Source: Hetaerina americana (lineage: Eukaryota > Arthropoda > Insecta > Odonata > Calopterygidae). From it: DNA of 64,000 nt. Below the pieces are notes generated by a model. That model was not told the origin of the DNA. It ran no database searches and saw only the letters and a program-made list of their open reading frames with translations. Both the position numbers and the translations under genes were made by a program. Of this stretch, positions 37,621 through 48,950 are shown piece by piece. Where the stretch lies: the NCBI GenBank assembly GCA_022747635.1, contig JAKTNV010000004.1, forward strand, positions 17,856,969 through 17,920,968, in the 5' to 3' direction. Position 1 is the first letter of the stretch, and every line of letters begins with the position of its first letter.

Positions 37621-39169
37621 GCCGTCGGAAGAAGTTTCCTCGGACTGAGTAATTTAATTCAACATTGTCTCATGACCCATGAAATATCCTATCCAATGGG
37701 CGAGTTTGACGGTTTTTCAAATAGGATTCGTGTAAAATCCTTACAAAGTCACCTGTCGGTCTCCTATTGAGATTTTTTTTAATTTTTAACCGAGTTAGTC
37801 AGCCTAGCAATTTTATACATTTACAGTCAAACTTCTTTGGCATTCATCCGCCTTAGCACTATGCTACCTCAAGTCCTGTTATGATTAGGTATAAGGTAGG
37901 ATAATATAGGACACCTGGATGTGAAAGGGTAATTAAGAAAATTTGTAAAGGGAAATGTTATGATTTTTGTAATTTCTTTCTGTTCGCGATGTGATTGTGC
38001 GAGGGAAATTCGATTAGTATAACTCGTGCATTCGGCACTTGATGTTTTTATAATTTTATTCCTTTGTGTGATTCAACTATTTATTCCGTGGCTTGAATTA
38101 TACCCTAGTCTCGGATGGATGAGTCTTAAGATTAATTCCTTTGTATTGAGTCTACCTATGGTGCGGTATTATTAGATGATCATATAATGTATTTTGTTCT
38201 AATTGTATGACACTATTTCCTGTGGCTTCAAGTGTTTCATGACTTGTTTTTTTCCAATTTGTGAATCTGTAAATTTATAGAAATTGAGCTCAAAGATTCA
38301 TAGCATATTTTTATTAAAATTTAAAGATTTTTTAATGAACTTACTGTTACTTTTAAAGAAAGCTCTCGGTTTTGGTTATGTCATTGAAGCCAACCGCTGT
38401 AGTGTAGTCCCTGCTATTTTGGTCACAGGAGGGAGTTTCTCAGAGTAGCATGTCATTTTAAAAATCTTCTAGATTCAATTGCGAATGCCCAGGTCAATTT
38501 TTCTAGATCATAATAAATCAAACGAGGTGTTCATGTCAACATATTTGGTCTCCATTTTAACGTTCGATAACAATTTCAAGGATTGTGAAATTGGATTGCA
38601 GTTTGGAGAAACGTCAACCAGAACGTAAGAAAGGTCGAACCACATTCCGATATATGTATAATGTCTTATATAATAGAAGTGAAATGTGTTTTGGTAAGAA
38701 CGCGGGCTACTTTGCCTGGCGGTGGAGACCTTTTATTTAACTTACATTCTCATAGATAAAATGAACGTCATATTTCACCGTTTCGATTATGTTACTTTCT
38801 GTTAGCGTTAGCCTTGAAGTTCTTTCGTTTGACTATGATTTTTCTCTGCTTTCAGGTACGCTTCATTGATTAGCATCACAGATTTCTCTTTTCCCTATGG
38901 TCGTTGGTGCCTTTTGGGTGAGTTGATGGTATACTAAGTATCCCTAGATCGCCTAGAACATAATGTAACCCCCCGCTCCGAATTCTAATGATGCATTCCC
39001 TCACTAAGCTGATGCTTGCACGTAGTGTGCATTACGAAGGGAAGGCTGAAATGGATTATGATTCATTGTGAATGGATCAACTCGAGGCATTTTTTCCACC
39101 TGAGTGGACGAAATGGTGTCTATAATTTTAAGTATCCCCATAATATTTTGTTAATGAAGAATTAAGAAT
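37621..39169. other. AT-rich unassigned DNA
   Basis: Nothing recognisable. The GAGAAACGTC at 38608 lacks the other parts of the hammerhead-like motif. Confidence 0.35.
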
Positions 39170-39237
39170 TTATATTTATATATATCATTAATATATAAAT
39201 ATTATTAATTATATATATATTAATATATATATATATC

Positions 39238-39299
<62 letters not shown>

Positions 39300-39410
39300 T
39301 TAATATATAAATATTATTAATTATATATTTATATTAATCTCTTCATAATCATGTGTGTGTGTACGCACACACGCGCGTACACACACATTTATACACACAC
39401 GTTCATAATA
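39170..39410. repeat. Compound AT tract with duplicated flanks, then TG/CA tract
   Basis: A central (AT)n run is bordered on both sides by the same unit, CATTAATATATAAATATTATTAATTATATA-like (39187-39216 and 39298-39328). A (TG)n/(CA)n alternating purine-pyrimidine tract with CGCG follows (39352-39402). It looks like replication slippage combined with a local duplication. Confidence 0.85.
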
Positions 39411-39954
39411 CTTTGTGCTAGCCAATTTCAAGCGAGCATTTTAAGATTTAGATCTGAAAATATACACGTAAATATCGATAGTTTTGTGATAGTCTTTTAA
39501 TTGAGTTTCGGAAGGATAAGGAATTTATGTGAGTCATATTTAACATAGCTCAAAGGAGAGTAGTCCGATCAAATTTGTAATGAGTGATAAAAAAAATTTA
39601 TTTATAATATTTTTACAATTAGAGCTATCTCAGCTCCCTGTTACCTGTACGTTTATAGTGTTCGTGCAACTTATTGTTGACTTATGATTAAAATTCCAAG
39701 CAAGTCATTAAACTTTTAGAAACATTCCAAATATTTGGCTAAAATTATGTTCTAATAATCTTTTTGTGATTTTATTGAAATTATAGTATCATTAGTATTG
39801 AAACATTTGACCCTTTTGCTGCTTTGATGTTTTTTTTTCTTTTCTACGTAGCAATAATATTGCCTCCGATTGACTTTCTGTAATCGATCAAAAAAAATCA
39901 AAAACGTATGGGGACCTCTGTTTCTATCCATGATAATTAAGCATATCATAGTAA

Positions 39955-40252
39955 TCAGGATTGTGCGGTGGGTAGCGTACAGGCTTCCCACTCAGACCTG
40001 GGTTCCAATCCTGGAGACGGCAGATGGTTTTCAGCGGTATCCCAATCCCTACTTGAGGTGCTTTGTGGAGGGCACTTTGAGTGAGTACGCCGTCCGTCAG
40101 ATGGTACGTTAAACATCCGACCCGTTGGCGCCTTTAATTAACAGTAGGCTAATGCCGACACCGGGTTTCTCTCCAATCTCTCTCTCCCATCCGTTCCTAA
40201 TGGCGGAAATGACTTCAGCTGTTGGTCACCTCCCCTAAAACTAGAACTAGCT
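39955..40252 (+). mobile_element. Family 2 tRNA-derived SINE-like repeat, longest copy
   Basis: The head (GTGCGGTGGGTAGCG, later GGGTTCCAATCC as B box with one change) is tRNA-like. The body is shared with 16228-16440 (GTGGAGGGCACTTTGAGTGA, GTCCGTCAGATGG, TTGGCGCCTTTAATTAACAG, TGCCGACACCGGGTTTCTC) and ends at CTCCCCTAAAA. It is unrelated in sequence to family 1. Confidence 0.75.
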
Positions 40253-40309
40253 TAGCAAGTATTACTTGAAAATCTAATTTGTTTATTTTATTTATTCTAT
40301 TTTTAGTAG

Positions 40310-40448
40310 TACTCATTCAAAGGGCTCTCCATAAAGCACCTCAAGTAGGGATCGGGACACCACTGGAAAATATCCTCCACATCGAGGATTCGAACTTGGA
40401 CCCCCTGGCTGAGAATGCAGTACATCAGCCTCCGCACCATCCCGATTT
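40310..40448 (-). mobile_element. Family 2 repeat, inverted and truncated copy
   Basis: On the minus strand: a tRNA-like head with a good B box (AGTTCGAATCC), then TCCCTACTTGAGGTGCTTTA and GGAGAGCCCTTTGAATGAG, where it stops. It is the right arm of the inverted duplication. Confidence 0.75.
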
Positions 40449-40508
40449 ACATAAAATGCATAATTATCATGGATAGCAACAGAGGCCCTCATACGTTTTT
40501 TAATTTTT

Positions 40509-42290
40509 TTCAAATTGATTCTTGGTATTCCTTTTGAAACTGTCCATCCTTTTTGTTATGTCTTTTGTGGGAAACCTTGGCAGAACAATTTACGAAGAAT
40601 CCTGGTGTGTAGTGACTGGGCTAAATTGTTATTATGCATATGATTTTCTTTTAAATGGTCTCCCGGCACGTCTATTAGTGAAACCAAACATTAAAAATTC
40701 AATCTCTTGTATCAGATAAGAAGTTAATATTATTTTCCGTTGCATGCTCATTTTTGACTTTACTGAATTTTTTTAGGCACTATTTTATAATTAATGATTT
40801 CACATTTGCAGATAATCTAGGTGACTTTCGGAAACTGTGCAACAAAGTACCGAACTAAATGATAAATTGAATGCCTACAGTATATTTTTTTAGTCAAATG
40901 TTGACTGATTATTAATATCGTTGTCGAATTTCCGTAAGGTTTTAGCCAAAATTTTCTCATGTGTACATTTTCTATTATTTTTCTCGCCCTAACTAGCTAA
41001 AGGGGTTGAAATTTTCCTTTGTGCAATTGAGTAGTTGATTAACATACTCGTATTACTAATAATTTATAGGATTGTTAACATTCGGAATTCATCTTAGGCT
41101 TCAAAATCAGCTTCTTTTGTTTTAAAAATGATATCCCCACAAATATGATTGGAAACTATTAAATATCGAATTGCATTGAAAATATGAGCTGTATCCAACC
41201 AGTATGATAATGAAACCTTGATGGATTAATATTTGATTAGTAACGATATATACACATGAAAGCCTCTTATGCTAACACCGAAAAAAGGAAAATCCTCTCA
41301 ATTTTTATAAAAATAAATACATATAACACTGTATTTTCAATTAGAAGATAAATTAAATCCTGTTGATCTCACTCCACGAAGTTAAAAACGGTAATTGTTT
41401 CATCTTGTTATGCCAGAGATATACATAATATAGAAAGTCATTTCATAATCTTTATGCACATAATTAATTTGAATGTCAGTATTTGTTTCCCTGCTCTCTC
41501 TGCATGCGAGATAATAATTGATGATCTTATCTAATGGCATTAATGTTAATTGGTTCGATTTTTCCTATCCGCGGATTTCTAGGGCCTTATTCAGTGATAT
41601 TTGGATGGTAAAATTACACATTTCTTTACTTCGTGTTTTTAAACATGATCATCAGTGTCATTTTCAATGTTTTAGTTTTTTGTTGACTAGTGTACGGAAT
41701 CAGTTATTACAACAGTATATTATTTTCCCGATTTAATCATTTTCGACTTTAGCCATATAAAGTAAATTTTACGCCAGTGAACGCTCGTGACTTGTATCGA
41801 TCGCTAAGGTAGGTAGATAGCCTTAGAATTGAGTAAACCTTTCAAATACCATGTCGCCATTTTCTCTTTGACGAGTTTCAATATGTTGTAGAAACGCAAG
41901 GGACGTCATTCACCAGCTTTTTTAGTTTGTGGCGTTATTAGGTCACATTTATCTTTTATGTTGCACATACCACTGACAAGCACCATTTTCCTCATTGTAA
42001 AAGTCTACCAATGAGTACGACTGTCCCTGAAAAAAGGTTGCTGCTATTACATTCTCTTTACTCTTCGCGGTCAACTTTTCTGAATTGACAGCTATAAGCT
42101 ATTGTTGTTTTGCTATAGTTGGGTTAAAAAAATGATTTTGAATTATCATTTGTCCCATGAGTAATTTCGATTCGCCAAGGGTCTTGTAGTTGAAATGCCA
42201 TGGATTGCTTTCATATTCTCACCGAACGAGTAGAAGTATCGTTTTACTATTCAGTGACGTAACTAGTCAAAGAAGCTCTCTTTCATGCTC
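40509..42290. other. AT-rich unassigned DNA
   Basis: No recognisable feature on either strand. Confidence 0.4.
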
Positions 42291-42900
42291 TTAACGTCTG
42301 TTCGAGACAAATATTCCCCGCATGGGGTTTTGGCGAAGGACCACTTGCGGTTAGCGCAAACGCCTGTCTACCTTAAAAACGATCCAGGCTCCGAAAAGGG
42401 TATGCCGCCAAATCTTGCATCGCGTCCCCATTTCAGCAAAAACGAAAGTGGCGGACAGACCCCTGCCGCAAAAGGGTCCGAGCTCCGCCCCAGTTTTTGA
42501 TTCTCCTTTTTCCTCCCTTTTCCGCCGGGTTGGGGGTAACTCCGTGGCCTATTTGGGAAGGAAGGATCCCCGCCGGAGGGGGCGCGGGAGGGTGCGATTT
42601 TAAGGGGGACAATGGAGCTGTGTGGTCGTGGGGCGGGAGGGGATTGACGGGCAAATCTTAATGCACCCACTCCCCGTCTGGGGCTGAGTGGGGACCCTTT
42701 TAAGTAGCTCAAGAGCAGTAGGTCAGCCCGAGACTCGGAAAGGAGGTCGCGGGGATCCACTCTCCCTCTCGTAACGAGAACGTAGTGTGGAGGGAGGGAG
42801 AGGGGTGTGTGTATGTGTGTGTTTGTTTGGAGGGGGAGGTTGTTGTAGGGAGGGGAGGAAAGTGATGGAGAGGGAGAAAAAGAAGAACGGGAGTGAGCGA
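42291..42900. other. GC-rich, CpG-containing island with G-rich flank
   Basis: GC-rich DNA at 42380-42770 with CpG and G/C runs is followed by a G-rich, GT-rich stretch (42780-42870). A minus-strand frame of 130 codons (42368-42760) and + frames overlap. Its arginine/proline/serine-rich composition argues against a real protein. It could be a promoter island. Confidence 0.35.
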
Positions 42901-45135
42901 AAAGGAGAGGAAAACGTCTAGTCGCAGCTCGCAGAATCGTCTTTTACGGCGAGGGAATTATTTTCCTGGTATGGCGTCCACCATACTCGCTAATTTTTTC
43001 TACCATTTGAATTTCCTATTTGCAGTGTGGTGTTTTTGGTTCGTTTATTCCTTCGTTGATAAATCTGAGCACCGGAGAAATTTCACAAGCGCCCATTGGT
43101 AAGAATCTGACCGTTAGCTCTTTGAAAGCGAGTGACGATCCGCAAGAGACGATCCGCAAGATTTACCGTGAAAATTATCCCCTCCAATTCCAAGTTGATA
43201 TCTGGTTAATTTTTCCAGTGCCTAATCTCATGACCTATGGTTATTTCTGAATTCCCGTTGTCTCAAGTGGGCGGCTTGATAGTGGGTTGGGCGTTTGGAT
43301 ACCAACCGGAGGGTTCCGGCTTCAAAATTCGGTGTGTCGCCTATGGAACCGCCCCGGCTTGGAGGAAACAGTGATTTCGTGGGAAATGACCGCTGCCACG
43401 TACGTGGGAAATCTTCTTCCCCCTCACCCTCCTTTATGCCCTAAATATGTGAATATCTTACGTCATAGGGTTTACCTACTACTACCAGTGACCTCCACTC
43501 CTGTGAAACCGACCATCGAGTTAAAAGACTACGATTAGTTACTTCTGCAAGGGCGTAGGCACATTCCAGTATAATTGACATTTTTATTTGCCTAAGATCC
43601 ATCGAAGGTTTTTTCCACTCGTTTTTTGTTTCCCCATTAGCAAAATAGAAAATTCTCGCCGGTTCCGAGAAGAAAACCATCTTTCCTGAGTGGCGGCTGG
43701 GTGATGATTACTTGAAAATACGGCTGCAGTAAAAATGACTGTTGCTGAAATTTGAGTGCCGCCTATCTGCAGCGAGTCGAGATTTGGGAGTGGGAGAGAG
43801 TGCGGAGGTTATATGAGGGAGAGGAAGGAGGCAAAGGCAGGTGAAAGGGAAAGTGCGGAGGTGTAAAAGGTGGGAGTGGCAGGATTTTTCTTGGGAATAT
43901 ATTTTTTTCCGTTTCTCGAAAGAGAGAGAATCCGGGGATCGACCGTTATGGGGAGACTTTTTATGGACATGGCTTCGCCGTTAAACGACTAGTGATTTAG
44001 GGCGAAGGAGGTATTTTATGCGCGTTTCAGGGATGCGAGGAATTCGGTATTTGGGTTAAAGCGACGGGTAAAATGACTCGGGGATTGCGGTCAATTGTGT
44101 TTGTTTGCGTCTCATAGAGTCTTCTCGTGAATCGTTTTTCCTGCGGAACGGCCGGACGTTTTTGGTGGGGGGAATAGTTTGAAGCAGTTCGCGACGCCTA
44201 TTGATTCGTAAGCATTGCACAGGTCTACGATTACCTATGGAATTTATTCGATGATCAATGATTCCGCGGTAACTTCAGCAACCGAAGTATCATCAATCTC
44301 TTGGCTCAGTAGGATGTACTTTGACGGAGAATTCCTTAGGTTTTTTAGTCAACCTTTGCCGGAACATGATCCACGGCATTGGTCGTTCCGCTTGAAAACT
44401 CTTAAATAAATGTTTTGCACCTATTTTCATCATCAGTTGATATATTCGTCTTCGTGAATTTCAGTGAAGAATGTTGAAAATGGCAGGGAAGTTTGTTGGG
44501 CATTATTTGTTAACTTTTTGGAATTTTTTACACTTATTCATTTCGCTTCTCCCATAAAGCAGAAACTTTGTGTGGCTATTAGCGAGATGCAAATAGTTAT
44601 TTTCTTCAACATTCTTTGATAGCGCCATCCTGCCCGTCATTGTGTCATAAAATTTAAATCTTCTCTTTGTTATACGGCAGTTATCGCAATCTACCTAAAG
44701 TAGCCTAATGCATGCGATCTTATAACATTAGTGCCAAAACTGTAGGCCTAGGGTCTGTAGGGTAAGTACTCGTAAAACTATATGGTCCATAGTCTCACAA
44801 ACCAGAATTTAGGCCACTCTTGGAGAGTAGTAAATTCTTAACTAAATACGAGGTTACATTTTATTTAATTCCGCTGCCACCATAATTGTGAAAAATGTCT
44901 CTGCTTTTAAAAGCGGGCCGCCGTAGAAGGCCCTCTCTTTCATCTAGAGTCTTCTATCTATATTTTAACTCCCGTCGACTCGTCTATCCTCTTAATACGT
45001 TCCCCAATTTACAACCATATATCATTAAAGTTTAATCCATTTATCATTAAAGGAGTTAGTTTATTCGTCTTCCATCTATTTTGGTTTGAGGCTTCTCTAT
45101 CTATCTATCTATCTAGTTCCTTTAAAAAGCCCCAA
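42901..45135. other. Unassigned DNA with a small tandem repeat
   Basis: GACGATCCGCAAGA is tandemly duplicated at 43134-43161. Otherwise I see no gene or repeat. A (TCTA)n run sits at 45097-45115. Confidence 0.35.
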
Positions 45136-45156
45136 AATTTCAGAGTTTAAGAGGAC

Positions 45157-45228
45157 GCCTCGGTAGCTTAAGTGGCTAAAGCACTCGACCGGATATTGAG
45201 GGATCTGGGTTCGAGTCCCAGTCAAGGC
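45157..45228 (+). mobile_element. tRNA-like sequence, family 3 SINE head or tRNA pseudogene
   Basis: The 72 nt fold as a tRNA cloverleaf: acceptor GCCTCGG/TCAAGGC (one mismatch), D stem GCTT/AAGC, anticodon stem CTCGA/TTGAG with loop CCGGATA, and a perfect T stem CTGGG/CCCAG with loop TTCGAGT (a good B box). The loop lacks the invariant T33 (it is C). The sequence also continues into a tail (ATGATTTTTACGCTCTGAAA) that is echoed at 58690-58790. I therefore favour a tRNA-derived SINE over a working tRNA gene. Perfect 10-bp inverted repeats AATTTCAGAG/CTCTGAAATT (45136-45145 and 45243-45252) bracket it. Confidence 0.65.
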
Positions 45229-45252
45229 GAATGATTTTTACGCTCTGAAATT

Positions 45253-45925
45253 GTTGCATTAAGTTTGAGGCTTGTTTAGGGATTATTTCAGTAAAAATCA
45301 AAATCGATTCGTAGATACATATGCTTGACCTGTTTCTAGAATGGGGTTGGCTTGTGGGCTCGCTTATCTCGTTTATTTAACGCACCCCATCGGACGCATT
45401 TATACTTCCAACGGCCTTAGCATTTAATCACGCGATCAATAGGCGAGTGAGTAAGGATATCCCCATTCAGAATCCTTGAGCTAATTCCCGTCGCTCTAGG
45501 CTCAAACTGCCTATGCCGGGATTAGATTCCACGCTTAGTGTGTTTGTTACGTGTAACTAGCCGGGGCAGGGTAGAAATAAGACAGCAAAGTGGCTCACCA
45601 CTGATGTATCGCTGATTCATAATTGGCATAGATGCCTTTCATTTGGGAGAAGCAAGGAGAACGTAGTCTGTATACATGTATACTCGATTCAGCTCTTGGT
45701 GAAGTATTTTTGGTTTTGCTTAAGATATCATGTGTGGATGTCACTTACGACAAAATTTCCGCCTATGCTGAAATGAAACTAGGGATACAAGAACACGCGT
45801 ATCCTAAGTGCGTACATCTACATGTATATTTAAAATGAATTTCTTTTTTTTTTTAAACAACTGCAGCCCAGAATAGCCACGTGTACGAGATCACACGCAC
45901 TTAACTCATAAGCATGTGGAATCGA
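45253..45925. other. Unassigned DNA
   Basis: No gene or repeat recognised. Short open frames only. Confidence 0.35.
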
Positions 45926-45927
45926 CA

Positions 45928-46108
45928 AATTAGGGTGGGGGTGGCAGTTTCTTACCTTGTATCGCCTGTGGTTTCCCGCGGAGATCTGGTAACCGAAAAA
46001 TCACGAAGCTTGGGTGAACCTGAGGTTATTCATAGGCGTTACCCAGAATCAAACCTGGGCCCTCCGGTTGCTAGTCCAGCGTTCTACCCGCTGGACTATC
46101 ACGTCCCC
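45928..46108 (-). mobile_element. Family 1 SINE-like repeat, diverged copy
   Basis: On the minus strand, the head GGTTTGATTCTGGG (degraded B box) and the A box region (TAGTCCAGCGGGTAGAACG) are recognisable. The body retains CTTCGTGATTTTTCGGTTAC and CCAGATCTCCGCGGGAAACC. The distal part and AT tail are missing. Confidence 0.75.
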
Positions 46109-46387
46109 TCTAGTCCTGAATATTATGCAATTTGTGTATGCTATTTCTTAATTATGAATTTATTCGCTTGCTAATATTTCAGCATAAGACTGCCTAATTT
46201 TCTCATTTCGTTAGCAAATGTCTCTGAGGTGGGTGAGAACTCCGGTGAAATTTCTTCGAGGCCGCACTTCAATTTTCGGGATTCCCTGTCGTGGATAGCT
46301 AATTAGAGAAATTTCGGTCTACTAGTATGCAATTCCTGTTCCTATGAAAGACGTTGCGCAAAGAAACATGAGGAAGTATCTGTAATT

Positions 46388-46416
46388 CTGATAATGACGA
46401 TCAACGTCGAAACCTG
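46388..46416 (+). ncRNA. Degenerate hammerhead-like motif
   Basis: CTGATAA (one change from CTGANGA), one extra base, stem II GACG/CGTC around ATCAA, then GAAAC. The following CTG differs from the GTC/GTA seen in the other copies. The order and the extra base are the same as in the three other hammerhead-like motifs in the window, but the lost GTC and short stem II make this a relic or a chance match. Confidence 0.25.
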
Positions 46417-46429
46417 GGCCGTGTTCTAA

Positions 46430-47110
46430 ATAAAGTGTGTGGAATTACAAAGTCAATGATTTCATTTCAATATTTTATGTAAATTTCATGAAGTTACCTC
46501 GGAGGCAACAAATTTTACTCGTAAGAAATTTGAAAATATTCCCAGCGTTGTAATTAGCTATTGCTTTATGTTTGTGTACACAATTTTATTTTAATGATTA
46601 ATTGAAAAACTTAAAAATGGGTATTGTCATTGAAATATTTTAATAAAACCTTAGGTAATTGTTACATTCCGCTGCGGCGCAGGTACTAACGGGACATAAG
46701 CAAAATATTTCGTCATCTGCCAAACCCACCTGAAAAAAGAATACATTTTTCAAATGCATTCCAGGTATTTTTGAGGATGTTACTATTCGTGACTTGGTGA
46801 AGTTCACCTTTAATGTATTTCTGGGGATTCAGAAACCTTATTGGTAGTATAGTGTGTATTGTTCGCAAAGCTCTGTGAGGTAATTTTAGGATATGTTCGG
46901 TCTTGCGTTTTATTATCCATCTTTGTGTATCAAGTCATGAAACGTCTACTCCAGTAAATGGAGTTGTCGCCTTATTTAATCATTGTTAACAGCGCTCTTG
47001 TACTTATTTTCTTATTTTGTCATTTTTAATACCGTGTCGTTTTATATTTCAAGACATAAACCTAGGGTTGGTTTTAATAGTTAATAGGATCTCCGAATAC
47101 TAAAACCCTA
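46430..47110. other. AT-rich unassigned DNA
   Basis: Nothing recognisable. Confidence 0.35.
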
Positions 47111-47114
47111 AGGC

Positions 47115-47305
47115 CTGTGATTAGCGCATCACAGAGTAGGGTGGCCTGTTAATTTCCTAATGCTACCTGCGGTTTCCGAGGAAGCTCTGTTACCGAAATC
47201 GTCACACTGGTTGGGTGAAGCTGAGGGTATCCTAAGTCATCCGTTTTCGATCTCGGGCGCTCCGGATAGCCGCGAAAACGTCCTACTCACCGGGCTATTG
47301 CGATA
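47115..47305 (-). mobile_element. Family 1 SINE-like repeat, strongly diverged copy
   Basis: The order CACAGAGTAGGGTGGCC, GCGGTTTCCGAGGAAGCTCT, GTTACCGAAATCGTCACACT and GGTTGGGTGAAGCTGAGGG follows the family 1 body. The head is barely recognisable (CGATCTCGGGCGCTCCGG, then CCTACTCACCGGGCTATTGCG). Confidence 0.65.
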
Positions 47306-48469
47306 TTTGTTTTAATTATTTTCCCTAAGTAGAATGTTGTATTGCCTAAACTTTCCATGTACCCTTAGGGTCCTTGGAGAAAACATGTAAATTCAACCTC
47401 ATTGAGTGAATCATGGTTTTACTGCTGCTTTTACTACTGACTAGTAGCTTTACTGCTGACTCGCTGGGTATTTGTCCACAATCCAGGGATGACTTGTTTG
47501 TACAATGCAGAAGCATCAAAGATATTAACTCATTAAAGTTATATTTATTTAAATTGATTGGTAAAGAATATTTCTTTAGCACCACAGCATCTACGAAAAT
47601 TTTAGCAGTGCAGAAAATGTTTCTCTAGACAGGGATTTGATCACCTCAATTTCCCGTCGTTTTTTTCACTAAAGAAACCTTTCATTGTACGACACTTTTC
47701 TACACACATTCACATATTTTAGAATCCTCAGTTCTCAATGATAAATTTTATGCTGAAGACATTCTAGCAGCCTCAGCGCTTTGTGATACAGAGAAGGGTT
47801 AATGTTTGTCGTACATGTGCGTGTTTGTGTGTCTGTATACGTATGCTCATTTATTAGAAGGATCACCTAATTCGTGTCGCAATTCCCCTCTATTCACGCA
47901 ATATCAAGTTAAATCAAAAGCTGTCATTTGGTTTTTTTTCGTTCATATAATTAAATTATAGCGACGCTTTCCCTTTGATTGTGTAAAATAGTGATATTTG
48001 TTTAAATCCTCAGCGAAACATTTCAACAGGAACGCCTATCGTCCGTTGAAAGGGAAAAGACCGGCATTTTCTTCTGTCGCTTACAATTTGCCGCCAACCA
48101 TTCTGAAAAAGGAGAGTAATCATAATTTGTAGAGCTCTTTGCATCGACTCGGAAGAGGACGACGGTGAATAACCAGACGCGAGATGAACGGAAATAATTC
48201 AGTTTGTTTTGTCTGTTCCCATGTCTGATTAAGTGAATAAATAAATTGCAAATCAAGCCCACATTTTCTTATTCCTTCTCTTCAGTCTCTTAATTTTTCG
48301 GTCTTGTGGTGGGCATTCATGTTTGCGAATAACCTTCATCATTTTCGGTCAACTCGACTAGTGTGTTTGTTTTTTTTCTTTTCGCGTCAAAATTCTGCCC
48401 CATCCTTGACTCTTCTTTTGGTTTGAATTGGCTTCTTTGACAATAATATTTTGATTCCTGTCACAAATT
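47306..48469. other. AT-rich unassigned DNA
   Basis: No recognisable feature. A short GT-rich stretch lies near 47815-47835. Confidence 0.35.
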
Positions 48470-48950
48470 AACGTATATTTATCCTCTCCTCCCTCCCCTC
48501 CAACCCAGGCCTTCCCCGTGATTGTTTCCCTCCTCCTCGACGACAACTGCTCCCTCCCCAAGTCCACCTCCTATGCAATCACGCATTCATTATCCCGGCA
48601 GCACAATACTCTTCCCCCACCGTTCCCTTTCCTCTTTTTCCTCCGTCTTTCTCCTCTCTCTCTCTCCCTCTCTCCTACTGCCTCCTCGGAGTCCTTCAAG
48701 TGCAAATGGCGGCATCCCCCTCCCCCTTGCTCATTTCCTCCCCCCCAATTCTTTCGCGCCGTCCTTGGCCCCTTCTCACTGGGCCATGGGCGATCGTGCT
48801 TCGCCAACGGAGACGCGACTGCTGGATGATCTTTCCTCTCATCTCCTCCCGACTTCCTCTGTCCCCCCAACACTCCCCTTTTCGATTCCCATCGGTCACC
48901 CCCGTTCCTTCAATCTCTAGCCCGCCTCCCGCGTTTTCAAAGCAATAGGT
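48470..48950. other. C/T-rich island with CpG
   Basis: The + strand is almost entirely pyrimidine over several hundred bases. Six overlapping frames are open across it (up to 132 codons), a direct effect of composition. The pattern is like that of 3245-3600 and 25030-25445. Confidence 0.45.

Larger units (their letters stand above)
39888..40508. repeat. Large inverted duplication containing family 2 repeat
   Basis: The left arm (39888-40090) and right arm (40310-40508, reversed) align along their whole length at roughly three quarters identity or better by eye. Both start with the same non-SINE flank (CGTATGGGGACCTCTGTTTC versus CGTATGAGGGCCTCTGTTGC, then TATCCATGATAATTA), continue through a tRNA-like head and stop at the same GAGTAC. 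The loop (40091-40309) carries the rest of family 2. Because the flank is included, this is an inverted duplication or a larger palindromic element, not two independent insertions. Confidence 0.8.

Noticed and set aside
38605..38625. GAGAAACGTC as another hammerhead-like site
   Set aside because: No CTGANGA box and no stem II upstream.
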